Shown here one piece after another: positions 6,302-12,091 of a DNA stretch of 12,091 bases. Source of the DNA: Planctomycetota bacterium. GTDB lineage: Bacteria > Planctomycetota > Phycisphaerae > WQYP01. The notes beneath the pieces are model-generated. The model made no database searches and was not told the DNA's origin. It was given only the letters and a program-made list of their open reading frames with translations. Location: the NCBI GenBank assembly GCA_021828935.1, contig JAJZCU010000021.1, positions 1 through 12,091 on the forward strand. Direction: 5' to 3'. How positions within the stretch are numbered: the stretch's first letter is position 1; every line of letters begins with the position of its first letter. The position numbers and the translations under genes are program-made.

Positions 6302-7384
6302 ATGTTGCCAGTCAATGGACAGGACGTCGGGAATTTATTCCAGGCGCTTGGGAATATCGTTGTTTGCCCGGCGGGCCGGGCGCTCCATGAGCAGGTGATC
6401 AACGTACTGCGTACGGTATTCGGGTGTGACGCCGTGTCGTGCGAGCGCTGGGGCCGTCGTGGGGCCAGGCCCGCCGATGGCGCCGTCGCGACGTCGGCCC
6501 CTGCCGCAACGGCGACGGTGCTTGAACTCATGCGGCCTCGCCACAGTTTGCTGGCCGGTGGCAACTTACCACTGCTCACGCCACTCTTGCTTTCGGCCTG
6601 CATGACCCAACAGGAACTTTTAGGGAGCCGCTTGTACCGCAAACATCTGCGGCCGACGGGGGCTTTGGATCACATGCTGAGCATCTTGGCGGGCCCGGCG
6701 CCGCTGGTGGTGGTGGGCGTGCATCGGGCCGGGTGGGGATTTTCCAAAGACGAACAGGAAGACATGAGATCGGTCGTCCCGAATTTTGCCACGGCGTTTA
6801 CGCGCATTTTGCGCCTGGAAGATTCGGACCGCGCGGCGGACCCGGCGCCGCCGGCGGCGGGCGCTGCCGGCGACGATGAAATATGCATATCAACAGATTT
6901 CCACGGCCGTATTACTCGCTGTAGCGATGAGGGCCGCGCCTTACTATGCCGATATTTCCCCGCCCAACGCGACCCCGCTGCGCTGCCGCTGCCCCTGATG
7001 GGCGTATTGAGCGCCGGGCCAACCCATACCTACCAGCAGGTGGAATTTCCCGGAAGTGCAAGCACGCTGCGCATGCGGGTGGAAGTTCAGGTTCAGAACC
7101 AGGCTAAGAACCAGGTTCCGCCACAGGCTCAGCGGTCGACGCCAACAGCCCTGCTGTTTTTCAAGGAGTGTGCTCAAACAGCGCTGCATTCACGCGAGAT
7201 CATTGGACTGCCGCCCCGCTTGCAGGAAACGCTGGACTGGCTGGGTTCCGGAGAAAGCATCAAAGCCATTTCGACGCGGCTGCAGGTTAGCGAACATACG
7301 GTGCGAAGCTACGTTCGCACGCTGTACCAGCGGCTGGGGGTGTCAAACCGCGGCGAGCTGCTGGCTCGGTATGTTAATCATTAG
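6302..7384 (+). CDS. LuxR-type (GerE HTH) regulator with N-terminal sensor region
   Basis: This is the intact 360-residue paralogue of the preceding frameshifted gene. Residues 1 to about 165 form a GAF-like sensor region (LYRKHLRPTGALDHMLSILA, then VVVGVHRAGWGFSKDEQ), the counterpart of EHFAPLNIQDQ and AGAHHGKWGIGKKRSE in its neighbour. After an Ala/Pro linker, residues 192-245 read ICISTDFHGRITRCSDEGRA, a PAS-like segment that the shorter neighbour lacks. A Gln/Asn-rich patch follows, then a C-terminal HTH at 303-360 (ISTRLQVSEHTVRSYVRTLY, QRLGVSNRGELLARY). The conserved Glu of the GerE domain is Leu here. ATG 6302 has AAGGAAGG a few bases upstream; the earlier in-frame ATG at 6239 has none. 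It probably regulates transcription, perhaps of the divergent PEP-CTERM gene, but neither target nor ligand is shown by the sequence. Confidence 0.85.
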   Translation: MLPVNGQDVGNLFQALGNIVVCPAGRALHEQVINVLRTVFGCDAVSCERWGRRGARPADGAVATSAPAATATVLELMRPRHSLLAGGNLPLLTPLLLSACMTQQELLGSRLYRKHLRPTGALDHMLSILAGPAPLVVVGVHRAGWGFSKDEQEDMRSVVPNFATAFTRILRLEDSDRAADPAPPAAGAAGDDEICISTDFHGRITRCSDEGRALLCRYFPAQRDPAALPLPLMGVLSAGPTHTYQQVEFPGSASTLRMRVEVQVQNQAKNQVPPQAQRSTPTALLFFKECAQTALHSREIIGLPPRLQETLDWLGSGESIKAISTRLQVSEHTVRSYVRTLYQRLGVSNRGELLARYVNH

Positions 7385-7521
7385 CATTGTCAAACAAGTG
7401 TTCAACGAATGCTCGCCAACAGGCAAGGCGCCTGAACGCGCCGCGAAAAATCGCAGTACAGCTTTCCAAACGATGGGAACAACGCAACCCCATGTTTGAA
7501 ACCGGCGGCCTCCCGTCGCTC

Positions 7522-7548
7522 CGCCAAGGCGCGGTGCGCCTTCTGGCG
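7522..7548. repeat. GC-rich hairpin ahead of the DUF456 gene
   Basis: CGCCA and AGGCGC (7522-7532) pair with GCGCCT and TGGCG (7536-7548) around GGT, with a 2-nt bulge on the right arm. No T-run follows. It lies 24 nt before the DUF456 start codon, so it could be the 3' hairpin of the upstream transcript or shape the ribosome-binding region. Confidence 0.4.
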
Positions 7549-7571
7549 TCAGCGGCGGGCATGGGCGTACA

Positions 7572-8081
7572 ATGTGGCCCATGTACATTGCCATTTATTG
7601 TGTGCTGACGTTCATCAGCCTAATTGCCGTGCTCTTAAACCTTTGGGGATTGCCCGGCAATTGGGTCGTTTTGCTTGTGGCCTTGATTTTGAGTTGGTAT
7701 CACCAATGGACGCATCCGGGCGTGCTGGCGTTGGTCGTTTTTGCGTTAATCATTTTGGGAGGCGACATCGGTGAAATCATGGCCAGCGCCGCGGGCGCCA
7801 AGAAATTTGGCGCCGGGAAAATGGCCACCTGGGCGGCGATGTTGGGCGGCATTATCGGCGCCTTTATCGGCGTGCCGGTGCCGATCTTCGGTTCCATCCT
7901 GGGCGCACTGGCCGGGGCATTCATCGGTGCTTTGCTCTGCGAATTGTGGCGCACGCGTTCAGTAGGGAAAGGCACATGGGCGGCGGTGGGCGCCGCGTTG
8001 GGACGAATGGTGGGCCTGTCAGTCCGCATGGTCTGCGGATTGGTGGTTTGGCTGGCGGTGCTGTTCGCCGCACGGCCGTAA
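7572..8081 (+). CDS. DUF456 family integral membrane protein
   Basis: The 169-residue protein is almost wholly hydrophobic. It opens with a helix running into LNLWGLPGNWVVLLVALIL, has GGDIGEIMASAAGAKKFGAGK and then the glycine-zipper stretch GGIIGAFIGVPVPIFGSILG with GAFIGALLCE, and ends in another membrane segment. The 'GLPGNW', 'GE', 'GAKK.GA' and 'GxxxGxxxG' pattern and the length are those of the DUF456 family, whose function is unknown. Four to five membrane segments are likely. ATG 7572 is used; a second ATG at 7581 is possible, and neither has a good Shine-Dalgarno sequence. It lies 187 nt after the LuxR-type gene on the same strand, and nothing ties it functionally to its neighbours. 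Confidence 0.88.
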   Translation: MWPMYIAIYCVLTFISLIAVLLNLWGLPGNWVVLLVALILSWYHQWTHPGVLALVVFALIILGGDIGEIMASAAGAKKFGAGKMATWAAMLGGIIGAFIGVPVPIFGSILGALAGAFIGALLCELWRTRSVGKGTWAAVGAALGRMVGLSVRMVCGLVVWLAVLFAARP

Positions 8082-8198
8082 AAATGCGACACAGACATCA
8101 GCGGGCGTTTTCAAAGGCTTGCAGAATGCTCAATTGGCGCGGTCATCCCCTTTCCGCCACATGCAGTTATTGCCTGCAGCCCGCTTCGGATTTTTTTC

Positions 8199-8227
8199 TT
8201 GACCCTGCCACAACCGCCTCTTAGAGT
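8199..8227 (+). promoter_or_regulatory. Sigma70-type promoter for the two-TM/TPR-like gene
   Basis: TTGACC (8199-8204) and TAGAGT (8222-8227) are separated by exactly 17 nt, a good match to the TTGACA-17-TATAAT pattern. They lie about 80 nt before the ATG at 8310 and just after a T7 run (8191-8197). Identification is by pattern only, and sigma-factor usage in this lineage is assumed. Confidence 0.6.
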
Positions 8228-8309
8228 ACCACAGAGATGAACAGTTCTGCTGGGGCGCAAAGCCAGTGGGAGGTTTCGCCAGCGCCTAAGCCATTGCCGG
8301 AGGAAAGTC

Positions 8310-9449
8310 ATGAACATCGAACGCTCCGCCTTTCGGGCACGCATGGTGCTGTTGGCCGCGGCAATCATTGGCATCTTGGTCTTAATCACCGGAACCATTC
8401 TGCTGATTATCACCTGCCAGCAGTTGCCGGCAGCCAACAATTTGGCCCTGAACCTGTACTACTGCGGCAGCGCGCTGGCGATCATGGGCTGGGGCGCGTT
8501 TGTCATGGTGCTCGCGGCTGTGTTCTATCCGCTGACCACCATTGCCTTTCGCCGCGCTATTTCCGCCAATTGGCACTTTGAACAACTCCGCGGCAGCTTG
8601 GAAAATCAGCGCATTGTGCTGGAAACTGTGCGCGACAGCGTGTCTGTTTCTGACGCCGCCAAACAGATTGCCTTCCGCCACAAAGACCGCGATGCCCTGC
8701 GGCATGCCATCCGGGAAGATTTGGACAAGAATGATTACGATGGCGCCATTTACCTGGTCAACGCCATGGACCGCACCTTTGGCTACCACGAAGAAGCCGC
8801 CGCCCTGCGGCGCGAAATTGACAATGCCAAGCGCGGCTACATTGACAATCAGGTGCGCGAATCGCTGGACGTCATCGACCACAGCATTTCCACGCGCGAC
8901 TGGCCGGCGGCCGTGCGCAACACCGAGCTCTTGCTGAAACGCTATCCCTACCGGCCCGAAGTGCAGCGCATGCCGGAGCGAATCAACACCGCCCGCGATT
9001 CGCACAAGCGCGAACTGTTAAAGCAGTGGACCGATGCCGCCGCGCGGGATGATGTTGACCGCAGCATTGAACTGCTGCGGCAGCTCGACCAGTACCTAAC
9101 GCCCGGCGAAGCCGAGGCCTACAAAGACACCGCCCGCGATGTTTTCAAGAAACGGTTGCAGCAACTTAGCGTGCAATTTTCGCTGCATTCGCATGATAAG
9201 AATTGGAGCGAGGCGGTGCGCGTGGGCAGGCAGATCACCGATGAATTTCCCAATTCGCGCATCGCCACCGAAGTGCGCGGACTGATGCCCATTCTTCAGG
9301 AAAATCTTAACAAGGGCGCCCAGGCCACCCCCGTGGTTAATATGCCCGCCGTGGCCGTGGCCGGCGCCCCGGCAGGCGCCGGCGGCACGAACAACAACAG
9401 CGCCCCCGGCAGCGCGCCGGCTCAGGAACAGGCCGTCGGCGCCCGGTGA
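8310..9449 (+). CDS. Two-TM membrane protein with TPR-like helical domain, function unknown
   Basis: The 379-residue protein has two membrane segments (about 12-35 and 46-76). They are followed by a charged helical domain (about 80-335) with repeats of the kind 'DALRHAIREDLDKNDYDGAI', 'VIDHSISTRDWPAAVRNTEL', 'DDVDRSIELLRQLDQYL' and 'HDKNWSEAVRVGRQITDEFP'. The spacing and the A/W/Y positions look like degenerate TPR units handling a scaffold or assembly role. The C-terminal 45 residues are low-complexity Ala/Gly/Pro/Asn. The start is secure: GGAGGA at 8299-8304 precedes ATG 8310. It has its own promoter-like sequence. I do not recognise a named family. Because of the short loop between the two membrane segments, the helical part most likely faces the cytoplasm, though topology is not proven. 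Confidence 0.85.
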   Translation: MNIERSAFRARMVLLAAAIIGILVLITGTILLIITCQQLPAANNLALNLYYCGSALAIMGWGAFVMVLAAVFYPLTTIAFRRAISANWHFEQLRGSLENQRIVLETVRDSVSVSDAAKQIAFRHKDRDALRHAIREDLDKNDYDGAIYLVNAMDRTFGYHEEAAALRREIDNAKRGYIDNQVRESLDVIDHSISTRDWPAAVRNTELLLKRYPYRPEVQRMPERINTARDSHKRELLKQWTDAAARDDVDRSIELLRQLDQYLTPGEAEAYKDTARDVFKKRLQQLSVQFSLHSHDKNWSEAVRVGRQITDEFPNSRIATEVRGLMPILQENLNKGAQATPVVNMPAVAVAGAPAGAGGTNNNSAPGSAPAQEQAVGAR

Positions 9450-9572
9450 AAGGGCGGCAAGCAACCGCCCCCAAGGCAGCCGCCCTCCATAACTGTCGTG
9501 GTCATTGCGGTGGTGCAACGTATGTCCATAAGATTAGACCATCTGCCGCCCAAATGGAACTGCGAGCAACTT

Positions 9573-9596
9573 GACCTGTTGGTCGACCGACAGGTC
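9573..9596. repeat. 24-bp near-perfect palindrome
   Basis: GACCTGT-T-GGTCGACC-G-ACAGGTC reads the same on both strands except for one mismatched pair, which would be a G-U wobble in RNA. Such long contiguous symmetry is rare by chance and fits a dimeric-repressor operator or a strong RNA hairpin. It lies in DNA with no recognised gene and no T-run follows it. Confidence 0.6.
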
Positions 9597-9635
9597 GTGA
9601 TCGAAACCAACGTCCGTCCGGAAGACGGGGAAATG

Positions 9636-9664
9636 CCACAGAGCACCCAGAGGTCACAGAGAGA
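9636..9664. repeat. CACAGAG-type microrepeat tract
   Basis: CCACAGAG, CACCCAGAG and TCACAGAGAG follow one another, forming a degenerate tandem of a 7-9 nt unit. A further CCACAGAG occurs at 8229-8236, between the promoter and the start of the two-TM gene. Similar tracts recur in intergenic DNA of some PVC-group and Chloroflexota genomes, by my recollection. A role is not known. Confidence 0.45.
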
Positions 9665-9722
9665 TACGATTGACCCCATCAATCAACATTGCGCCAATTG
9701 ATAATTCAGCGGTCCTTCGGTT

Positions 9723-9749
9723 AAAAAAGGGGCAGCCATCGTGGCCCCC
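9723..9749 (-). terminator. Intrinsic terminator of the GH127 gene
   Basis: On the minus strand GGGG-GCCA pairs with TGGC-(TG)-CCCC around CGA, with a 2-nt bulge, and is followed at once by TTTTTT. It lies about 47 nt beyond the GH127 stop codon. The stem is GC-rich with an ideal U-tract, so it is a credible rho-independent terminator. Confidence 0.75.
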
Positions 9750-9795
9750 CGGTCCTTCGGCCGGCCCCAACGAAAACCAACGGCCGCGCGCCGCC

Positions 9796-12091
9796 TCACC
9801 GCACCTTCCACTGTAAAATACCGCCGGATTTACCATCACGCAGCCGCACCACAATGCGCAACGCCTTGGTGGTCACCGGGCTGAAATTTACCGTGTTGTA
9901 TTGGTTGCGCTTAATTCCGTAACTATTCGTGGCCCGCACCGGTTTCCAGGCGCCGCCCTGCCGATACATCAGCCGCCATTTCTGCGGTACGCGACAGCCA
10001 CCAATGCCAGTGTCATCATACCAGAATACCTTGACTTGATGCACAGTTTTTGGCGCGCCAAACGAGTATTGCGCCCATTCGCGGGTGCCCAGGTGCGGCC
10101 ACCAGGTGAAGCGCGTGATCTGCGCGGCCGAAAGTTTGGGCGTCACGCCGTCTTCCATGGCCCGCAAACTGTCTGCCGGGTATTTCCACGAAGCCGAAGC
10201 CACATAATGGTGGGCCTTGGGGATCACGCGTTTGGGCCAGTGGTGGGCCTTGGGACCATGCCCGATCACCGGGAACGCCGAAATGCGCAGCCGCGCGGCG
10301 CCCAAAGGAATTAATACGATTCTCTGCGCGGGTTGATGTGAAATCACCGGGCTGGGATGCAAATTGCCCACCATGTGCAAACTGTTCATCGTCCAGTTCG
10401 GAATTCGCCGCCCCGTGCCAACCAGTTCAATGGGCGCCGTGCTGGGCGTGAACGGCTGCTTGGCCAGCGGCCCCTTCTTACGCACCACATTGAACGACGC
10501 CGCCGGATCGGCTGAATCCAGCACCAAGCCATAATTCCATGGCGTGGTGGGAACCACCTTCCAATGCGGGAAGCCCTTGGGGCTGGATCCACCATGCGGA
10601 TGATACTTGATCCATTTTTCCCCAATGTCCAGCGAGAACCACAGCGGCCCATACGCCACGGACGCCGAATTGTCGTTGCCCTTCCACCGCTTCACCATGA
10701 TGTGCATCGGCAGGCGCAGATTCACCCGGTCGCCGTTTTTCCAGGTGCGGTCAATGCGGAAATAACTTTCCGGCTTCGCGGCCGCGTGCATCAGCAGGCC
10801 GTTGACCGCGACGGTGGCCCCTTTGCACCAGCGCGGCACGCGCAAATACAGTGGAAATTTCACGGGTTTGGCGGCCCGCACGGTCAGACGAACGCGACTG
10901 CTGAAGGGATAGTCTGTTTGCTCTTTAATATGAATTGTTTCGCCGCGGCCCGCCTTGGCCGAAAGCGTGCAGGCATTGTACATGTCCGCCACCAGGCCGT
11001 TGTCTCCCGAGGCCATCCAGAGAGAGTTGTTATAATACGGCCAGCCCTGGCTGAAATTGTGCTGACAGCAACGGTAAACGCCGCCCGGGCTGTAGGAAAA
11101 CATGGTTCCGGAATCATCAATATCGGGCGCGCGGTTGTTGGGCCCCAGCTGAATCTGATTGGGCGCGGTGAGATAATGCAGCGCCTTGAGGTTGGGCGAC
11201 GTGGCAGAGGGCAGCATGTTAAACGCCAAATCTTCACAACGGTCCGCCCAGTCGCCCCGGCCCGTGACCTGCGTGAGCACCTCATCGCTGAGCATGTTTT
11301 CAACGATGGCGCACGTCTCAATGCCCTGCCTTGGCCCAACGTAACCAGGCCGCGCATTTTCATCTGCGCCATAGCCGCCGCCGGGAACCTGCCCGTATTC
11401 ATTGTGCATCATGTGGTAATCACGGCTGGTATCTTCGAGAAACTTCAACACATGGGATTGCATGTAATATTCGGCCGGCTCGCGGAATCCTTCGCCAAAG
11501 TTTACGCCGTGGAGCGATGCGATGCCCGCGGCCCAGTCGGCTGAATTCTTGTTTATTTTTTGGCCCAATTTCAAGAGCCACTTTTTGCCGGTTCGGTTAT
11601 AATACCAATATACGACGTCCAGTTCCTCGCTCCAGCGGGTGTCCCCCCACCCCATGCCAAACGCCTTTCCCGGGACCTTGTTCAACTGCCACTTGAAATA
11701 ATGCTTGAAGAGTCGCAGCACCCGCGGGTCATGGCTATATTCATAGTATGAGCGCAGCACTTCCAGCATGGGCATCTGCGGCCACATGTCCGGCAGTTTG
11801 TTGTTAAATTCCCGGCGGGTGCTGGCCGGGCCGAAAAAGCCGCTGGGGCGCTCGGTGAGGAATACGCCGTTGATCCACTTTTTGGTTTCCTTCAGGATGC
11901 GCTGGTTGTGCAGAATGTAGCCTAAGTCGCCGAAGCCGCGCAGCCAATACGGCACTTCCTCCCAGCCGGGCCCTTTGCCGCGCGGCGTTACCCAGCCGTC
12001 GCCCTTGTACACCAGCCAAGGGGAATAGGAGGGCATCTGATACAGATGGCCGGTTAAACCATGGGCCTCAAGCTCCAGCATGTGATGCAGC
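9796..12091 (-). CDS. GH127-family glycosidase (beta-L-arabinofuranosidase/DUF1680), 5' end outside window
   Basis: At least 764 residues, with the frame open to the right edge. The start of the family's barrel (LTGHLYQMPSYSPW, PYWLRGFGDLGYIL) is present, so only a short N-terminal part and any signal peptide are missing. Numbering from the Met at 12081, the GH127 zinc-Cys site is visible: E255 and C257 (GIETCAIVE) plus C338-C339 (VYRCCQHN). In HypBA1 the first Cys of that pair is the nucleophile, so C338 is the likely nucleophile here. E241 in GADE is a probable acid/base. A beta-sandwich region follows (about 380-500). The last 110 residues (WWPHLGTREWAQYSFG to GILQWKV) form the F5/8 (discoidin)-like domain often found at the end of such proteins. 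The likely job is removal of L-arabinofuranose or related residues from plant-type glycans; the exact substrate is not determined. No other arabinose gene is in the window. The gene has its own terminator. Confidence 0.9.
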   Translation of the reverse strand, partial: LHHMLELEAHGLTGHLYQMPSYSPWLVYKGDGWVTPRGKGPGWEEVPYWLRGFGDLGYILHNQRILKETKKWINGVFLTERPSGFFGPASTRREFNNKLPDMWPQMPMLEVLRSYYEYSHDPRVLRLFKHYFKWQLNKVPGKAFGMGWGDTRWSEELDVVYWYYNRTGKKWLLKLGQKINKNSADWAAGIASLHGVNFGEGFREPAEYYMQSHVLKFLEDTSRDYHMMHNEYGQVPGGGYGADENARPGYVGPRQGIETCAIVENMLSDEVLTQVTGRGDWADRCEDLAFNMLPSATSPNLKALHYLTAPNQIQLGPNNRAPDIDDSGTMFSYSPGGVYRCCQHNFSQGWPYYNNSLWMASGDNGLVADMYNACTLSAKAGRGETIHIKEQTDYPFSSRVRLTVRAAKPVKFPLYLRVPRWCKGATVAVNGLLMHAAAKPESYFRIDRTWKNGDRVNLRLPMHIMVKRWKGNDNSASVAYGPLWFSLDIGEKWIKYHPHGGSSPKGFPHWKVVPTTPWNYGLVLDSADPAASFNVVRKKGPLAKQPFTPSTAPIELVGTGRRIPNWTMNSLHMVGNLHPSPVISHQPAQRIVLIPLGAARLRISAFPVIGHGPKAHHWPKRVIPKAHHYVASASWKYPADSLRAMEDGVTPKLSAAQITRFTWWPHLGTREWAQYSFGAPKTVHQVKVFWYDDTGIGGCRVPQKWRLMYRQGGAWKPVRATNSYGIKRNQYNTVNFSPVTTKALRIVVRLRDGKSGGILQWKVR

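Larger units (their letters stand above)
9450..9795. other. Non-coding stretch with palindrome, microrepeats and terminator
   Basis: This 346-bp region separates two convergent genes. It contains the hairpin GGGCGG-CAAGCAA-CCGCCC (9452-9470) three bases after the upstream stop, a 24-bp palindrome (9573-9596), CACAGAG-type microrepeats (9636-9664), the direct repeat GGTCCTTCGG (9711-9720 and 9751-9760) and the intrinsic terminator of the GH127 gene. I see no credible gene in it. Confidence 0.55.

Noticed and set aside
8161..8197. Intrinsic terminator after the DUF456 gene
   Set aside because: The 5-bp TGCAG/CTGCA hairpin is about 12 nt away from the T7 run and is too weak to call.
9498..9701. 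67-residue + strand frame in the gap before GH127
   Set aside because: No ribosome-binding site; includes the palindrome and the CACAGAG tract; the translation shows no family signature. A small unknown gene cannot be fully excluded.
10564..11544. 326-residue + strand frame opposite the GH127 gene
   Set aside because: Lies wholly inside a well-supported glycosidase on the other strand, has no ribosome-binding site and no recognisable domain.

Overview
The window reads as bacterial chromosomal DNA with high GC, clear Shine-Dalgarno sequences and a PEP-CTERM surface protein whose sorting tail (VPEP, hydrophobic stretch, ARRK) is of the kind common in Planctomycetota and Verrucomicrobiota. That tail, a GH127 glycosidase with a discoidin-like tail, a two-TM/TPR-like protein and many GC-rich intergenic repeats suggest a planctomycete (perhaps Phycisphaerae-like). 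This placement is inference, since the window holds no rRNA or tRNA.

Layout, left to right. (1) The 3' end of a winged-helix regulator and ispH (isoprenoid MEP pathway) lie on the + strand. They are separated by a short leader that carries a 12-bp bulged inverted repeat over a candidate promoter. (2) A minus-strand block reads, in transcription order, PEP-CTERM protein (with a strong intrinsic terminator), NodB-type polysaccharide deacetylase, an orphan acyl carrier protein, and a serine esterase with a lipoprotein-like leader. The gaps in and around this block hold four copies of a roughly 70-105 bp interspersed repeat, all in the same orientation. (3) Across a 556-bp intergenic region, divergent from the PEP-CTERM gene, lie two tandem paralogous LuxR-type (GerE helix-turn-helix) regulators on the + strand. 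The first is broken by a frameshift that can be repaired at a T7 run. (4) Further on the + strand are a DUF456 membrane protein and a two-TM protein with TPR-like helices, the latter behind a good sigma70-type promoter. (5) A non-coding stretch holds a 24-bp near-perfect palindrome, CACAGAG-like microrepeats and an intrinsic terminator. (6) A minus-strand GH127 (beta-L-arabinofuranosidase family) enzyme runs off the right edge.

Functionally the window mixes housekeeping (IspH) with envelope and carbohydrate functions: exported PEP-CTERM protein, glycan deacetylase, ACP, esterase and GH127. I do not see a complete, recognisable novel multi-gene system. The most notable items are the interspersed repeat family, the frameshifted regulator beside its intact paralogue, and several inverted repeats in intergenic DNA.
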